From NCBI GenBank assembly GCA_012271025.1, contig JAAXHF010000522.1:1-6175 (forward strand): DNA of 6,175 bases, read 5' to 3'. Positions 5,162-6,175 of this stretch are shown piece by piece. The DNA comes from Deltaproteobacteria bacterium. GTDB taxonomy: Bacteria > Desulfobacterota_B > Binatia > Bin18. The stretch's first letter is position 1. Each line of letters opens with the position of its first letter. Made by a program: the position numbers and the translations under genes. The notes below the pieces were generated by a model that was not told the origin of the DNA, did no database searches, and was given only the letters and a program-made list of their open reading frames with translations.

Positions 5162-6118
5162 ATGACCCAATGGCAGTACACCAAGGGACTTCACGACCTG
5201 GGTAACCAGGTCTACGCCTATCTGCTGCCCGACGGCTCGTGGGGCTGGAGCAATGCCGGCCTGATTGTCGGCGGAGACCAATCGCTCCTGGTCGATACCT
5301 TATTTGACCTGAGGCTGACCCGGGACATGCTCGACACCATGCGGGCCGCCGTACCGGCCGCCGCCTCGATCAAGACCCTGGTCAACACCCATGCCAACGG
5401 CGACCACTATTTTGGCAACGAGCTGGTCCACGGCGCCGAGATCATCGCCTCGCAGGCCTGCGCCGACGAAATGGGCGAGCTGCCCCCCGAGCGGCTGGCC
5501 GAGATGATGCGGGCCGCCCCCAGCATGGGCGAACTGGGCGCCTATCTGTCCGAAATCCTCGGCCCGTTCGAGTTTGAGGGCATCACCGCCACGCTGCCCA
5601 CCCGGACGTTTGCGGGCCGTCTCGACCTCCACCTCGGCGACAAGGAGATGCGTCTGATTCAGGTCGGCCCGGCCCACACCCGAGGCGACGTGCTGGTCTA
5701 TGTCCCGGACGACCGTACCATTTTTACCGGCGATATTCTCTTTATCGACGGCACCCCCCTGATGTGGAACGGCCCGGTCGCCAACTGGATCAAAGCCTGT
5801 GACCTGATGCTTGGCCTTGAACTTGAGACGGTTGTGCCGGGCCACGGACCGATTACCGACAAGCGCGGGGTGGAGGCGGTCAAGGGCTATTTACAGTATA
5901 TCGAGGCCGAAGCCCGCAAACGCTATGACGCCGGCCTGTCGTGGACCGAAGCGGCAAACGATATCGGGCTGGGCGATTACTCGGCCTGGGGCGATGCCGA
6001 GCGCATCGCGGTCAATGTCAATACGCTGTATCGGGAGTTCAGCGGCGACCCGACTCCGCCGGCTTTTGCCGACCTGTTCGGGACGATGGCCCGCTTGGCC
6101 AAGCGGGGAAAGGGCTGA
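5162..6118 (+). CDS. MBL-fold metallohydrolase with a variant HxNxDH metal motif
   Basis: The 318-residue protein has the metallo-beta-lactamase fold. After the N-terminal strands (GLIVGGDQSLLVDT, 33-46) comes the metal motif THANGDHYFGN (76-86), giving His77, Asn79, Asp81 and His82. Further ligands are His172 in AHTRGD (171-176), Asp191 in FTGDILF (188-194) and His228 in VPGHGP (225-230). The canonical motif is HxHxDH, so the second histidine is replaced by asparagine. I have the impression that a THxNGDH variant recurs in a subset of MBL-fold proteins, in which case this is a subgroup trait rather than damage. The C-terminal 75 or so residues are helical and may form a cap or dimer surface. 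Relatives hydrolyse esters, thioesters, lactones or sulfate esters; the substrate is not predictable. There is no signal peptide. It is the third gene of the operon, coupled to the isomerase gene. Confidence 0.9.
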   Translation: MTQWQYTKGLHDLGNQVYAYLLPDGSWGWSNAGLIVGGDQSLLVDTLFDLRLTRDMLDTMRAAVPAAASIKTLVNTHANGDHYFGNELVHGAEIIASQACADEMGELPPERLAEMMRAAPSMGELGAYLSEILGPFEFEGITATLPTRTFAGRLDLHLGDKEMRLIQVGPAHTRGDVLVYVPDDRTIFTGDILFIDGTPLMWNGPVANWIKACDLMLGLELETVVPGHGPITDKRGVEAVKGYLQYIEAEARKRYDAGLSWTEAANDIGLGDYSAWGDAERIAVNVNTLYREFSGDPTPPAFADLFGTMARLAKRGKG

Positions 6119-6122
6119 GGGC

Positions 6123-6175
6123 TCACACAAAGAGGTCGTCGGCCGCCATTGTCCAACCGGGAACGGCAGGTTCGG
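6123..6175 (-). CDS. Possible C-terminal end of a convergent gene, cut by the window edge
   Basis: On the minus strand one frame is open from the right edge to a TGA at 6125-6123, ending in the residues EPAVPGWTMAADDLFV. The stop would lie four bases beyond the MBL stop codon on the other strand, a tail-to-tail arrangement that fits this compact genome. Only 17 codons are visible, no family can be recognised, and a run this short is often open by chance, so this is a weak call. Confidence 0.3.
   Translation of the reverse strand, partial: EPAVPGWTMAADDLFV

Overview
The window is GC-rich, densely coded bacterial chromosome-type DNA with short intergenic gaps and strong GGAG-type ribosome binding sites in front of most genes. 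There is no RNA gene, insertion sequence, CRISPR array, phage gene or integrase, so it does not look like a mobile or defence region. The gene content (cobalamin nucleotide-loop assembly, crotonase-fold, CocE and MBL-fold enzymes) suits a GC-rich environmental bacterium, such as a deltaproteobacterium-like, Tectomicrobia-like or Rokubacteria-like lineage. That placement is an impression only, because no phylogenetic marker is present.

Layout. At the left edge, on the minus strand, is the first part of a RodZ-type helix-turn-helix gene (140 to the edge), preceded on the same strand by a complete LysR-family regulator (1139-198). A 128-bp AT-rich divergent region separates the regulator from a small plus-strand gene of unknown function (1268-1660). 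That gene converges on a minus-strand cobS-like gene (2459-1710) across a 49-bp gap holding a near-perfect GC-rich hairpin. A second divergent gap of 138 bp, with several short palindromes and a possible sigma70-type promoter, leads into a plus-strand three-gene cluster. The cluster encodes a CocE/NonD-type alpha/beta hydrolase (2598-4340), a crotonase-fold protein resembling delta3,delta2-enoyl-CoA isomerase (4373-5149) and an MBL-fold metallohydrolase (5162-6118). The last 53 bases may hold the C-terminal end of a convergent minus-strand gene.

How the genes may work together. The spacing of the three plus-strand enzyme genes (32 and 12 bp, with the second stop codon inside the third gene's ribosome binding site) indicates one operon. 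It combines two hydrolases with an acyl-CoA double-bond isomerase, which suggests catabolism of an ester, amide or thioester-linked acid, but the substrate cannot be read from the sequence. The LysR regulator probably controls itself and the small divergent gene; nothing shown ties it to the enzyme operon.

The points most worth a second look are the CobS homologue lacking all three acidic residues of the family's DGxADxxDG signature, the non-hydratase active site of the crotonase protein, the His-to-Asn change in the MBL metal motif, and the uncharacterised small protein facing the LysR gene. I do not see a clear previously undescribed system.
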